Positions 41,897 to 49,374 of a DNA stretch of 64,000 nt are shown piece by piece (the first letter of the stretch is position 1; each line of letters opens with the position of its first letter). The notes beneath the pieces were generated by a model. It saw nothing but the letters and a program-made list of their open reading frames with translations. It was not told the origin of the DNA and made no database searches. Position numbers and translations under genes: made by a program. Source of the stretch: Microbacterium sp. SA39. GTDB lineage: Bacteria; Actinomycetota; Actinomycetes; Actinomycetales; Microbacteriaceae. The stretch spans positions 19,841 to 83,840 of the forward strand of contig NZ_JXRU01000024.1 in assembly GCF_000967865.1 (NCBI RefSeq). The letters are read 5' to 3'.

Positions 41897-42660
41897 CCAC
41901 CCATTTCGCCGCCGACACGGCGACGCTCACCGGCCGCTCCATGCGGCACATCTTCCGCAGCCCCGACACGATCATCACGACCGCGGTCACCCCGATCGCC
42001 CTGATGCTGCTGTTCGTGTACGTCTTCGGAGGCGCTCTCAGTGAGAGCACCGACACCGAGAACTACGTGAACTACCTGCTCCCCGGCATCCTGCTCATCG
42101 CGATCGCATCCGGCATCGCCTACACGGCGTTCCGGTTGTTCACCGACATGCAGAGCGGCATCTTCGAGCGGTTCCACTCCATGCCGATCGCCCGATCGAG
42201 CGTGCTGTGGGCGCACGTGCTCACCTCGCTCACCGCGAACGCGATCACCCTCGCGATCATCTTCGGGGTCGGCTTCCTGATGGGCTTCCGCACCGGGGCG
42301 AGCGTCGGAGCGTGGCTCGCCGTGATCGGCATCCTGATGCTGTTCACGCTGGCGCTCACCTGGCTGGCGATCATCGCCGGACTCAACGCCAAGACGGTCG
42401 ACGGCGCGAGCGCGTTCTCGTACCCGCTGATCTTCCTGCCGTTCATCAGCTCGGCGTTCGTGCCGACCGACACGATGCCGGCGCCCGTGCAGTGGTTCGC
42501 CGACAACCAGCCGGTCACCTCGATCGTCAACACCATCCAGGCGCTGTTCGCCGAGCAGCCGGTCGGCGACGACATCTGGATCGCTCTCGCCTGGTGCGTC
42601 GGCATCCTCGTGGTGGCCTACGTGTTGGCGATCATCTCCTACCGGAAGAAGGTCAGTTGA
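41893..42660 (+). CDS. ABC exporter permease, DrrB/ABC-2 type
   Basis: A 255-aa ABC-2 permease with six hydrophobic segments. RHIFRSPDTIITTAVTPIAL begins the first helix, and FERFHSMPIARSSVLWAHVL plus FLPFISSAFVPTDTMPAPVQ are the conserved DrrB loops. ATG overlaps the ATPase stop. With the ATPase it forms a drug or lipid exporter whose operon is under PadR control. A terminator follows. Confidence 0.92.
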   Translation: MTTHFAADTATLTGRSMRHIFRSPDTIITTAVTPIALMLLFVYVFGGALSESTDTENYVNYLLPGILLIAIASGIAYTAFRLFTDMQSGIFERFHSMPIARSSVLWAHVLTSLTANAITLAIIFGVGFLMGFRTGASVGAWLAVIGILMLFTLALTWLAIIAGLNAKTVDGASAFSYPLIFLPFISSAFVPTDTMPAPVQWFADNQPVTSIVNTIQALFAEQPVGDDIWIALAWCVGILVVAYVLAIISYRKKVS

Positions 42661-42679
42661 CTCTTCCGAGCGGGACGGG

Positions 42680-42715
42680 ACGCTCCGTCCGGGGTTCATA
42701 CCCCGGACGGGGCGT
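42680..42715 (+). terminator. Hairpin terminator after the DrrAB-type operon
   Basis: Arms ACGCTCCGTCCGGGG (42680-42694) and CCCCGGACGGGGCGT (42701-42715) pair with one G-T and close on a 6-nt loop, then TTTCG follows. It begins 20 bp after the permease stop. A separate inverted repeat of family C lies 30 bp further on. Confidence 0.75.
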
Positions 42716-42744
42716 TTCGCTGCGCTCGGGGCGTGCGGCAGTCG

Positions 42745-42810
42745 GGAGGAGATCTGCGTTTCGGAGGGCCAAGACACCGCATTCGGTCCTCCGAAATGCA
42801 GATCTCCTCC
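42745..42810. repeat. 3'-end inverted-repeat element, family C, 23-bp arms
   Basis: Arms 42745-42767 and 42788-42810, forms of GGAGGAGATCTGC(G/A)TTTC plus GGAGG, pair at 22 of 23 positions around a 20-nt loop. They share the arm word of 29207-29274 but not its loop. It lies between the convergent DrrB-type and RidA-type genes, 32 bp from the latter's stop. Confidence 0.9.
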
Positions 42811-42841
42811 GCAACGCGTGGGACTGCCGGATGGCGCGGGG

Positions 42842-43225
42842 TCAGGCCTGCGGCAGAGCAGCCACGACGTCGATCTCGACCAGGATGTTCGCCAGGTTCG
42901 AGCCGACCGTCGTGCGCACCGGGTACGGCGCCGTGAAGAACTCCTCGTAGGCCTCGTTGAACTCGGCGAAGTCGGCGAGGTCCTGGAGGTGCACGGTCGA
43001 CTTCACGACGTCGTCCAGGGTCAGCCCGTGCACGGCCAGGACCTTCTGGATGTTCCGGAGCACCTGACGCGTCTGATCGCCGACGCTCTCCGGGACGGCA
43101 TGATCATTCGTCGCGTCCTGCGGGCCGAACCCCGCGGTGTACAGGAAGCCGTTGGCGACCACCCCGTGGCTGTAGGGGCCGGCGGGCGTGGGTGCCCCGT
43201 CTGCGTAGAATCCGGTCTTCGGCAT
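42842..43225 (-). CDS. RidA family enamine/imine deaminase
   Basis: A 127-aa RidA/YjgF-family protein. PAGPYSHGVVANGFLYTAG, GDQTRQVLRNIQKVL, and RTTVGSNLANILVEIDVVA are conserved, but the usual catalytic Arg of VxR-x-V and C-terminal Glu are represented by RTTVGSNLANILVEID, which retains both. It hydrolyses reactive 2-aminoacrylate-type enamines made by PLP-dependent dehydratases. That suits its place at the end of an operon with a D-serine-deaminase-like enzyme. ATG at 43225. Confidence 0.9.
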   Translation of the reverse strand: MPKTGFYADGAPTPAGPYSHGVVANGFLYTAGFGPQDATNDHAVPESVGDQTRQVLRNIQKVLAVHGLTLDDVVKSTVHLQDLADFAEFNEAYEEFFTAPYPVRTTVGSNLANILVEIDVVAALPQA

Positions 43226-43248
43226 CTTTCTTTCCTTTCGTTGACGAT

Positions 43249-44838
43249 TCAGGTTCGGGGTGCGCGACGGAGTCCCCGACCCGGGAGTGCGTCGGTCCGT
43301 TCTCCTTCGGCGAGAACGCGGATGCCGGCGACGAAGACGTCGTCGATGCCGACCCCGCGTCCGCGCGGGTCCGCATAGGTGGCGGTGTCGGCGACCGTCG
43401 CCGAGTCCACGATCGCGAGGTCGGCGATCGCCCCTGGTTCGACGGTGCCCCGACGCCCCAGTCCGAAGCGCCGGGCCGGTGACGTCGACAGGTGGTGCAC
43501 AGCATCCGGCCAGGCCCAGGTCGCACGTTCGCGCACGTACTCGCGGAGGAACAGCGAGAACGAGCCGGCGGCGCGGGGATGCGGATGGGCCCCGATGAAG
43601 ATGCCGTCCGAGCCGCCCATGTGCGCGGGGTGGCTGAAGATACGGGCGAGCTCGGAGCCGGAGCGAGGACTGCGCACCGCCATGACCGCGCTGCATTCCA
43701 GACGCGATGCGGCGAGCGCGTCGAGAGCGAAGTCGATCGGCAGGACGCCCGCGCGCGCGGCAGCATCGCGCAGCGTGAGCCCGTGCGCCCAGTCCAGGTC
43801 GGGGGCGGCGAGGTGCGCGAGCGTGATCATCTCCGCCCATTCCGGACCGAGGCTCGCGCTCGTCACGGCTCGCGCCGTGCACAGTTCGCGCAGCGCAGCG
43901 CGCCGGGAGGGATCCGCGATGACCGCAACTGCCTCTGCCACGGGCAGCGCCGATACCTCCGGCGGCAAAAGCGGCATGCCCAAGAGCGTGCACCCCCGGG
44001 TGTAGGGGTAGGCGTCGAAGGTCACATCCACGCCGACGGCATCCAGCGCGGCGAGCTGCGCCAGCACGATGTCGGCATCGGCGTGGAAGTGCGAGATGTG
44101 CACGGGCAGCGTCGCCCCCGCACGCTCGGTGGCCCGACGGGCGATCTCGGCGATCTCTCCCGTGCCGGCTGCGGTGTTCGCCTCGTACCCGCCGCGCATG
44201 TGCGTCACGTACACCCCTCCGGCGCGCGCGACCGGTTCACAGAGGGCGGCGATCTCGGACGCGTCCTGGAAGATCCCGGGCGCGTAGTCCAGACCTGTCG
44301 ACAAGCCGAGGGCGCCCTCGGCCATACCCTGCGCGACGAGCTTTTGCATGCGTCGGCGCTCGTCTTCGCCGGCCGGCCGATCCTCGCGTCCGCACACCTC
44401 GAAGCGCACGGTGCCCGCCGGCACGAGATAGCCCGCGTTCACCGCCGAGGTTCCCTCGACGGATGCCAGATACGCGTCCACACCCCCACCGCGATACGAG
44501 GGGTGCCTTCCGTTGATCGCGGCGAAGTACTCGGAGGCGTACTCGCCGCTGCCCGGCGCGTAGGACACACCGTCCTGGCCCGCGATCACGGTGGTGACGC
44601 CTTGGCGCAGCAGAGTCAGAGCGACATCCGGGTCACCCAGCAGACCATCGGCATGCGAGTGCGCGTCGATGAAACCCGGGAGCACCAGGCGATCGGAGAC
44701 ATCGACCACGCCGTCGCCGGGTCGGGCGTCGACGTGGCCGACGTCCGCGATAAGCCCGTCCTGGATAGCGACGTCGGCGCGCAGGACGCCCGTCGCGCCG
44801 ACGACGGATCCACCGCGGAGAACTGTCCGGCTCGTCAT
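43249..44838 (-). CDS. N-acyl-D-amino-acid deacylase (D-aminoacylase) family amidohydrolase
   Basis: A 529-aa amidohydrolase. The metal site begins with DAHSHADG, continues with HISHFHADA (His ligands) and the conserved GSDGIFIGAHPHPRAAGSF, and ends with TSPARRFGLGRRGTVEPGAI and AIVDSATVAD as in D-aminoacylases. It would release D-amino acids from N-acyl-D-amino acids. ATG at 44838 lies 8 bp after the D-serine-deaminase-like gene, giving a logical sequence of acyl removal then deamination, with an importer upstream. Confidence 0.92.
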   Translation of the reverse strand: MTSRTVLRGGSVVGATGVLRADVAIQDGLIADVGHVDARPGDGVVDVSDRLVLPGFIDAHSHADGLLGDPDVALTLLRQGVTTVIAGQDGVSYAPGSGEYASEYFAAINGRHPSYRGGGVDAYLASVEGTSAVNAGYLVPAGTVRFEVCGREDRPAGEDERRRMQKLVAQGMAEGALGLSTGLDYAPGIFQDASEIAALCEPVARAGGVYVTHMRGGYEANTAAGTGEIAEIARRATERAGATLPVHISHFHADADIVLAQLAALDAVGVDVTFDAYPYTRGCTLLGMPLLPPEVSALPVAEAVAVIADPSRRAALRELCTARAVTSASLGPEWAEMITLAHLAAPDLDWAHGLTLRDAAARAGVLPIDFALDALAASRLECSAVMAVRSPRSGSELARIFSHPAHMGGSDGIFIGAHPHPRAAGSFSLFLREYVRERATWAWPDAVHHLSTSPARRFGLGRRGTVEPGAIADLAIVDSATVADTATYADPRGRGVGIDDVFVAGIRVLAEGERTDALPGRGLRRAPRT

Positions 44839-44846
44839 CGCTCTCC

Positions 44847-46106
44847 TCAGAAGTAAGTGCGGACGAGGTCGACGACGCGGTCGGAATCCGCGGATTCGAC
44901 GACCGGCAGCACCCGCCACTTGTCGAAGGCCGTGCAGGGATGCGACAGCCCGAGGCGCACCACCGAGCCGATCGCGAGAGGCTGCTCCGACCGCACGTAC
45001 GAATGCTGATCGTTCATCGCCGAGACCTCGGCGTGCAGCGGTTCCCAGGGGCCGGTCACGGCGGTGGACCAGGAGCGCGGAATGGGCAGCCCCTCGTCGT
45101 AGGGCAGATCCCGCTTTCCGCCGTCGATCAGGGCCAGGCCGGACTCGGGCGCCGACACGACCCGGGCGAGACCGTGCATGGCGTTCACGAATCGCGGAGA
45201 GGTCTCCGGCTGGGCGGCCCCCTCGTCGAACGGCGAGATGCCGCGGTAGAACCCGTCGTCGTGCACGATGTAGGCCCCGGAACGGAGGGTGAAGTGCGTA
45301 CGGTCGTCGCGGTCGGCCGTCGCCCACACGTCGGCGACGACGTCGAAGTACGCGCTGCCCCCGGCCGTCACGAAGAGCTCGCCGTCGTCGTACAGCGGGG
45401 TGATCGCCGCGTGCAGCTCGAGCTGCGACTCGAGGTACGCACGCACCGCAGCCAGAGCCACGGCGGAACGATCGTGCGCGAGGCTCCCCTCGTACCCGGC
45501 CACCCCGGCGAGACGCAGCACGGAGGATGCCGCGATGCGCTCGGCCACGCGCACGGCCTCCTCGATCGACCGCGCACCGGTACGACCGCCTGCACCGCCG
45601 AGCTCGACGCAGACGTCGACGGGCCGCGGCGTCCCGGTGGACAGGAGGGCCTCCTCCATCGCGTCGACCGTCGCGATCGAGTCCGCCCAGCACACGAACC
45701 GGAACCCGGGGTCCGCCAGCTCCTCCACCAGCCACGCCAGTGCCGGTCGATCGACCGCCGCGTTCGCGAGCATCACCGAGTCGACGCCCAGATCACGAGC
45801 GGTGCGCACCTGACCCATGGTCGCGAACGTGATTCCGATAGCGCCGGCATCTGTCTGCCGCTTCCACAGTGCCGGAGCCATGGTGGTCTTGCCGTGCGGC
45901 ATGAGGTCGAGGCCGCGCTCCGCGCACCACTGCGCCATCGTGGCGACGTTCGCCGTCATCGCCGCGTCGTCGAGCACGATCACCGGAGTCCAGAACTCGT
46001 CGAGCCGTGGCTCGGTGGCGAGGAAGTCCTCCACGGTCATGCCCGCAGCGCGCAGGGGCAGACCCTTGTCGCGAACGGTGAGGAGTTCGGCATCCGCATG
46101 CGTCAT
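44847..46106 (-). CDS. DSD1-family PLP enzyme (D-serine/D-threonine/3-hydroxyaspartate dehydratase-like)
   Basis: A 419-aa alanine-racemase-fold enzyme. The PLP lysine is Lys73 in LMPHGKTTMAPALW, the N-terminal TPVIVLDDAAMTANVATMAQ is conserved, and the C-terminal metal region includes NDQHSYV and LGLSHPCTAFDKWRVLPVV, with His and Cys ligands typical of D-serine deaminases and D-threo-3-hydroxyaspartate dehydratases. It removes ammonia from a D-hydroxyamino acid. ATG at 46106 overlaps the transporter stop. The RidA in the same operon would scavenge the enamine intermediate. Confidence 0.9.
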   Translation of the reverse strand: MTHADAELLTVRDKGLPLRAAGMTVEDFLATEPRLDEFWTPVIVLDDAAMTANVATMAQWCAERGLDLMPHGKTTMAPALWKRQTDAGAIGITFATMGQVRTARDLGVDSVMLANAAVDRPALAWLVEELADPGFRFVCWADSIATVDAMEEALLSTGTPRPVDVCVELGGAGGRTGARSIEEAVRVAERIAASSVLRLAGVAGYEGSLAHDRSAVALAAVRAYLESQLELHAAITPLYDDGELFVTAGGSAYFDVVADVWATADRDDRTHFTLRSGAYIVHDDGFYRGISPFDEGAAQPETSPRFVNAMHGLARVVSAPESGLALIDGGKRDLPYDEGLPIPRSWSTAVTGPWEPLHAEVSAMNDQHSYVRSEQPLAIGSVVRLGLSHPCTAFDKWRVLPVVESADSDRVVDLVRTYF

Positions 46107-47461
46107 CGCGAGACGTCCGTCTTGACCGCCGCTGTCGTCGGCAGTTCGTGCAGACGTCCGGCTCCCTCGACATCCGGCTGGATCGACGCCACCAGCGTGG
46201 CGATCACGCCGACCACGGCGATGACCGCGGAGTAGACGACGACCGGCCAGAACGCGCCGCCGGCGGCAGCGACCAGCGCCGTGCAGATGAGCGGGGCGAG
46301 ACCTCCGCCGAGCGTGTTGGAGATCTGGTAGCCGATGTTGACGCCGGTCGTCCGCGCCTCCGGGTCGAACATCTCCACGAGCATCGTCGCGAGAGTCGCC
46401 TGCATCGCGACCCCGAAGACGACGAACCCGAGGACCTGCCCGAGCCAGATCAGCCACATGTTCCCGGTGCTGAAGAGCATGAATGCCGGGTAGACCATGG
46501 CCGCGAAACCGAGGCAGCCGATGATGTAGACGGTGCGGCGACCGATGCGGTCGGAGATCGCGCCCCAGAGTGGCGCGACGACGATCTGCAGCAGGCCGAC
46601 GAGCATCGTGCCGGCGAACCCCATCCATGCGGGCAGGCCGTTGTCGGACACCATGAACGCCAGGCCGTACGTGAGGATGACATAGCCGGCGATCGACTGC
46701 GGCAGGCCGATCAGGATGCCCATGATCGCGTTCTTCGGATGCCGGAACGCCTCGACGAGCGGGTTGTGCTTCTTGCCGGTGGTGGCAAGGAGCAGCGTCT
46801 GGGTCTCGGTGAAGGCTTCGGACTCCTCCAGCTGGCGACGCAGCAGCACCGCGGCGATCGCGAGCACGATCGAGAAGACGAACGGGATGCGCCATCCCCA
46901 CTGCAGGAACCAGGACTCGGGAGTGAGACCCAGCGCGGCCATCAGACCGCCCGATACCACGTTCGCGACGCCCGCTCCACTGATGAGGAAGGCTCCGTAG
47001 AACCCTCGCCTGCCGGTCGGCGCGGCTTCCACGACCATCGTGGCCGCGCCGCCCATCTCACCGCCGACGAAGAAGCCCTGGAAGAGCCGGCACAACAGCA
47101 GCAGCAACGGTGCGGCGATACCGATCACCTGGTCGGAGGGGATGAGACCGATGCCGGTCGTCGCCACTCCCATGCCGATGACCGTGCTCATCAGCACGAT
47201 CCTGCGGCCCTTGCGGTCTCCGACGATGCCCCAGATGATGCCGCCGACCGGACGGAGGAAGAACCCGACGGCGAAGGTGGCGAAAGAAGACAGCTGCGCG
47301 ACGACGGGGTCGTTCGTGGAGAAGAAGACCGCGGGGAAGACGGCCGCGGCGGCGAGACCGTACAGGTAGTAGTCGTAGTACTCGATGAGCGTCCCGATCG
47401 CGCCGCCCGCGATCGTCTTGCGCTGCTTTCGTGTCAGTCCAGATGAAGCGACAGTGGTCAT
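46103..47461 (-). CDS. MFS transporter, metabolite:H+ symporter (MHS/ProP-like)
   Basis: A 452-aa major facilitator protein with 12 hydrophobic segments. The family is fixed by GTLIEYYDYYLYG in helix 1, GIVGDRKGRRIVLM after helix 2, LFQGFFVGGEMGGAATMVVE in helix 4, and WGAISDRIGRRTVYIIG. MHS members import proline, betaine, dicarboxylates and other acids. As the first gene of the deaminase-deacylase-RidA operon, it probably imports an (acyl) D-amino acid. ATG at 47461; a perfect palindrome lies 91 bp upstream. Confidence 0.92.
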   Translation of the reverse strand: MTTVASSGLTRKQRKTIAGGAIGTLIEYYDYYLYGLAAAAVFPAVFFSTNDPVVAQLSSFATFAVGFFLRPVGGIIWGIVGDRKGRRIVLMSTVIGMGVATTGIGLIPSDQVIGIAAPLLLLLCRLFQGFFVGGEMGGAATMVVEAAPTGRRGFYGAFLISGAGVANVVSGGLMAALGLTPESWFLQWGWRIPFVFSIVLAIAAVLLRRQLEESEAFTETQTLLLATTGKKHNPLVEAFRHPKNAIMGILIGLPQSIAGYVILTYGLAFMVSDNGLPAWMGFAGTMLVGLLQIVVAPLWGAISDRIGRRTVYIIGCLGFAAMVYPAFMLFSTGNMWLIWLGQVLGFVVFGVAMQATLATMLVEMFDPEARTTGVNIGYQISNTLGGGLAPLICTALVAAAGGAFWPVVVYSAVIAVVGVIATLVASIQPDVEGAGRLHELPTTAAVKTDVSR

Positions 47462-47551
47462 CCGGGGGCTCCTTTTTCGGGGGGTGCGCGACCGCATCCG
47501 TTGCGGTCGGCCTCGACGAATCGTCTGGGGCGTGGATAAGCTAACAGCCAA

Positions 47552-47568
47552 ATAGACATTCTGTCTAT
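47552..47568. promoter_or_regulatory. Palindromic operator between the MFS operon and the YheO-type regulator
   Basis: ATAGACA (47552-47558) and TGTCTAT (47562-47568) form a perfect inverted repeat with spacer TTC in the 156-bp divergent region. It lies 49 bp before the regulator's ATG. The same AT-rich region contains CGAATTTTTTGTACGG. The likely binder is the YheO/DauR-type protein. Confidence 0.75.
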
Positions 47569-47617
47569 CCCCCGAATTTTTTGTACGGCTGTATCGTTGC
47601 TTCCGATTGGAGTCAGA

Positions 47618-48328
47618 ATGCCGACATCGACGGAGAACGCGGTCGCGGCCCTCGCCGACGACCTGGCTCGGGAGACATACGAGAATGCGGAAGAGGTCCT
47701 GCGCCTCTATCGGCCGGTGCTGCGCGCACTTGCCACGGCGGCCGGACCCACTGTCGAGGTCGTTCTGCACAACCTCGACGGCACCGACGTCGACCTCGGC
47801 CACACGATCATGGCCATCGAGAACGGGCACGTCACCGGACGAGCCGTCGGCGGACCGTCGACCTCTCTCGGCCTGGATGTGCTGAAGGACCGCCGGAAGA
47901 ACCACGACGCGCTCGGCTACACCGGCTACACGAGTGACGGGCGGGAACTCCGCTGTTCCTCGATCTACTTCCACAATCGCGCCGGCGACATCATCGCCTC
48001 GCTGTGCGTGAACGTCGATCTCAGCCCGCTGCTGCTGGTGCGTCAGACGCTCGAGGCGCTCCTGCCCTCGCCCGCGCTCGCCGACGCACCGAAGGAGCAC
48101 TTCGGGGCCGACCTCGTGTCGGTGATGGATTCGATGATCACCGAGGCCATCCGCGAGATCGGCCGACCGCTCGAGAGCATGACACGCGACGACAAGATCG
48201 CGGTGCTGGAGAGGCTGGATCAGCGCGGTGCGACCCAGATGCGCAAGTCGGTAGAGGCCATCGCGAAACGGCTCGGCATCTCGCGCGTCACCGCATACTC
48301 CTACCTCGAAGAGGCCAGAACACGATGA
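47618..48328 (+). CDS. YheO-type PAS/HTH regulator (DauR-like)
   Basis: A 236-aa regulator. The N-terminal YheO-like PAS domain (LYRPVLRALATAAGPTVEVV, LHNLDG, IIASLCVNVDLS) and the C-terminal HTH_22 (ERLDQRGATQMRKSVEAIA, LGISRVTAYSYLEEAR) have the usual layout of DauR, the regulator of D-arginine use. ATG at 47618 with GGAG at 47610 is preferred over an in-frame upstream TTG/ATG. It is divergent from the D-amino-acid operon and ATGA-coupled to the aldolase and rhodanese genes. The inducer is not known. Confidence 0.9.
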   Translation: MPTSTENAVAALADDLARETYENAEEVLRLYRPVLRALATAAGPTVEVVLHNLDGTDVDLGHTIMAIENGHVTGRAVGGPSTSLGLDVLKDRRKNHDALGYTGYTSDGRELRCSSIYFHNRAGDIIASLCVNVDLSPLLLVRQTLEALLPSPALADAPKEHFGADLVSVMDSMITEAIREIGRPLESMTRDDKIAVLERLDQRGATQMRKSVEAIAKRLGISRVTAYSYLEEARTR

Positions 48329-48960
48329 CGGAAGAACGGATGAAGATGGACAACTCCGCATTCGAGGAGCTCTTCGGAAGCGCTCGGCTGATGGCTATCC
48401 TCCGCGGCATGGGAGCCGAGCGGAGCCTCGCGGTGTCGACCACGGCGTGGGACCTCGGGATCGACGTCGTCGAACTCCCCATCCAGACCGCGGAGGATGT
48501 CGACGCCCTGCGCGTCGTCGCCGCGGCCGGCCGGGAACGCGGCAAGGCCGTCGGCGCCGGCACGGTGGTGTCGGCCGAGCACGTCGCGCAGGCTGTCTCC
48601 GCCGGCGCCTCGTTCACGGTCAGTCCCGGTCTCGACCTCGACGTCGTGCGCGCCTCCCACGAGGCAGGACTGCCCAGCCTCCCCGGCGTCGCCACGGCGA
48701 GCGAGGTGCAGTCCGCACTCTCGGCAGGGCTCACCTGGCTCAAGGCGTTCCCCGCCTCGGTCCTGGGTCCGCAGTGGCTCACGGCGATGAACGGACCCTT
48801 CCCGCAGGCGCGCTTCGTGACGACGGGCGGCATGAATGCAGCCAATGCCGGCGAGTACCTCGACGCCGGTGCGAAGGTCGTCGCCGTCGGCTCCGCGCTG
48901 GAGGACCCTGCGCAGCTGCCGCAGCTCGCCGCGCTTCTCGGTGCGGTGAAGCGGCCATGA
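48325..48960 (+). CDS. KHG/KDPG aldolase family protein
   Basis: A 211-aa class I aldolase. The Schiff-base Lys140 (WLKAFPASVLG), Glu50 (DVVELPIQT) and the motifs LMAILRG, VGAGTVVS, SPGLD and TTGGMNAANAGEYLDAGA match Eda-type enzymes. It splits 2-keto-4-hydroxyglutarate or 2-keto-3-deoxy-6-phosphogluconate to pyruvate plus glyoxylate or triose phosphate. In this D-amino-acid setting a 4-hydroxy-2-keto acid is the more likely substrate. ATG overlaps the regulator stop; a second in-frame ATG is at 48340. Confidence 0.9.
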   Translation: MTEERMKMDNSAFEELFGSARLMAILRGMGAERSLAVSTTAWDLGIDVVELPIQTAEDVDALRVVAAAGRERGKAVGAGTVVSAEHVAQAVSAGASFTVSPGLDLDVVRASHEAGLPSLPGVATASEVQSALSAGLTWLKAFPASVLGPQWLTAMNGPFPQARFVTTGGMNAANAGEYLDAGAKVVAVGSALEDPAQLPQLAALLGAVKRP

Positions 48961-49364
48961 CCCATCTCGGTGCGCGGCTGGCCTACGTCGCCGCGCGCCT
49001 CGACTACGAGATCGACGTGGTCGCCGCGCACGAGGCCGTGGCCGCGGGCGCAGCGGTGCTCGTCGACACACGACGCCTCGAGTCCTGGCAGCACGGCCAC
49101 ATCGCCGGAGCGGTGCATCTGCCGAAGACCGAGGTCGCTTCCCGGGTCGAGACGCTTCCCCGCGATCGCACGCTCATCGTCTACGGCTGGGGTCCGGGAT
49201 GCAACGGCGCCACCTCGACCGCCCGAGTCCTGCTCGAAGCGGGTCTCGACGTGCGGGAACTCCTCGGCGGCTACGAGTACTGGGCCCGCAACGGCTTCGA
49301 CATCGAGACGGCCGAGGGCGTCTCGCGGCAGGTGCGCGACCCTCTGGTGACCGCCGAGAGCTGA
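48957..49364 (+). CDS. Single-domain rhodanese-like sulfurtransferase
   Basis: A 135-aa rhodanese domain. LVDTRRLESWQHGHIAGAVHLP is the CDC25/rhodanese N-part, active-site Cys82 lies in GPGCNGAT (a tight loop) and ELLGGYEYWARNGFDIE ends the fold. It would transfer sulfane sulfur or act as a rhodanese-like binding protein. ATG overlaps the aldolase stop, so it is co-expressed. Its role beside an aldolase is not known. Confidence 0.88.
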   Translation: MTHLGARLAYVAARLDYEIDVVAAHEAVAAGAAVLVDTRRLESWQHGHIAGAVHLPKTEVASRVETLPRDRTLIVYGWGPGCNGATSTARVLLEAGLDVRELLGGYEYWARNGFDIETAEGVSRQVRDPLVTAES

Positions 49365-49374
49365 CGCGGCTCCG

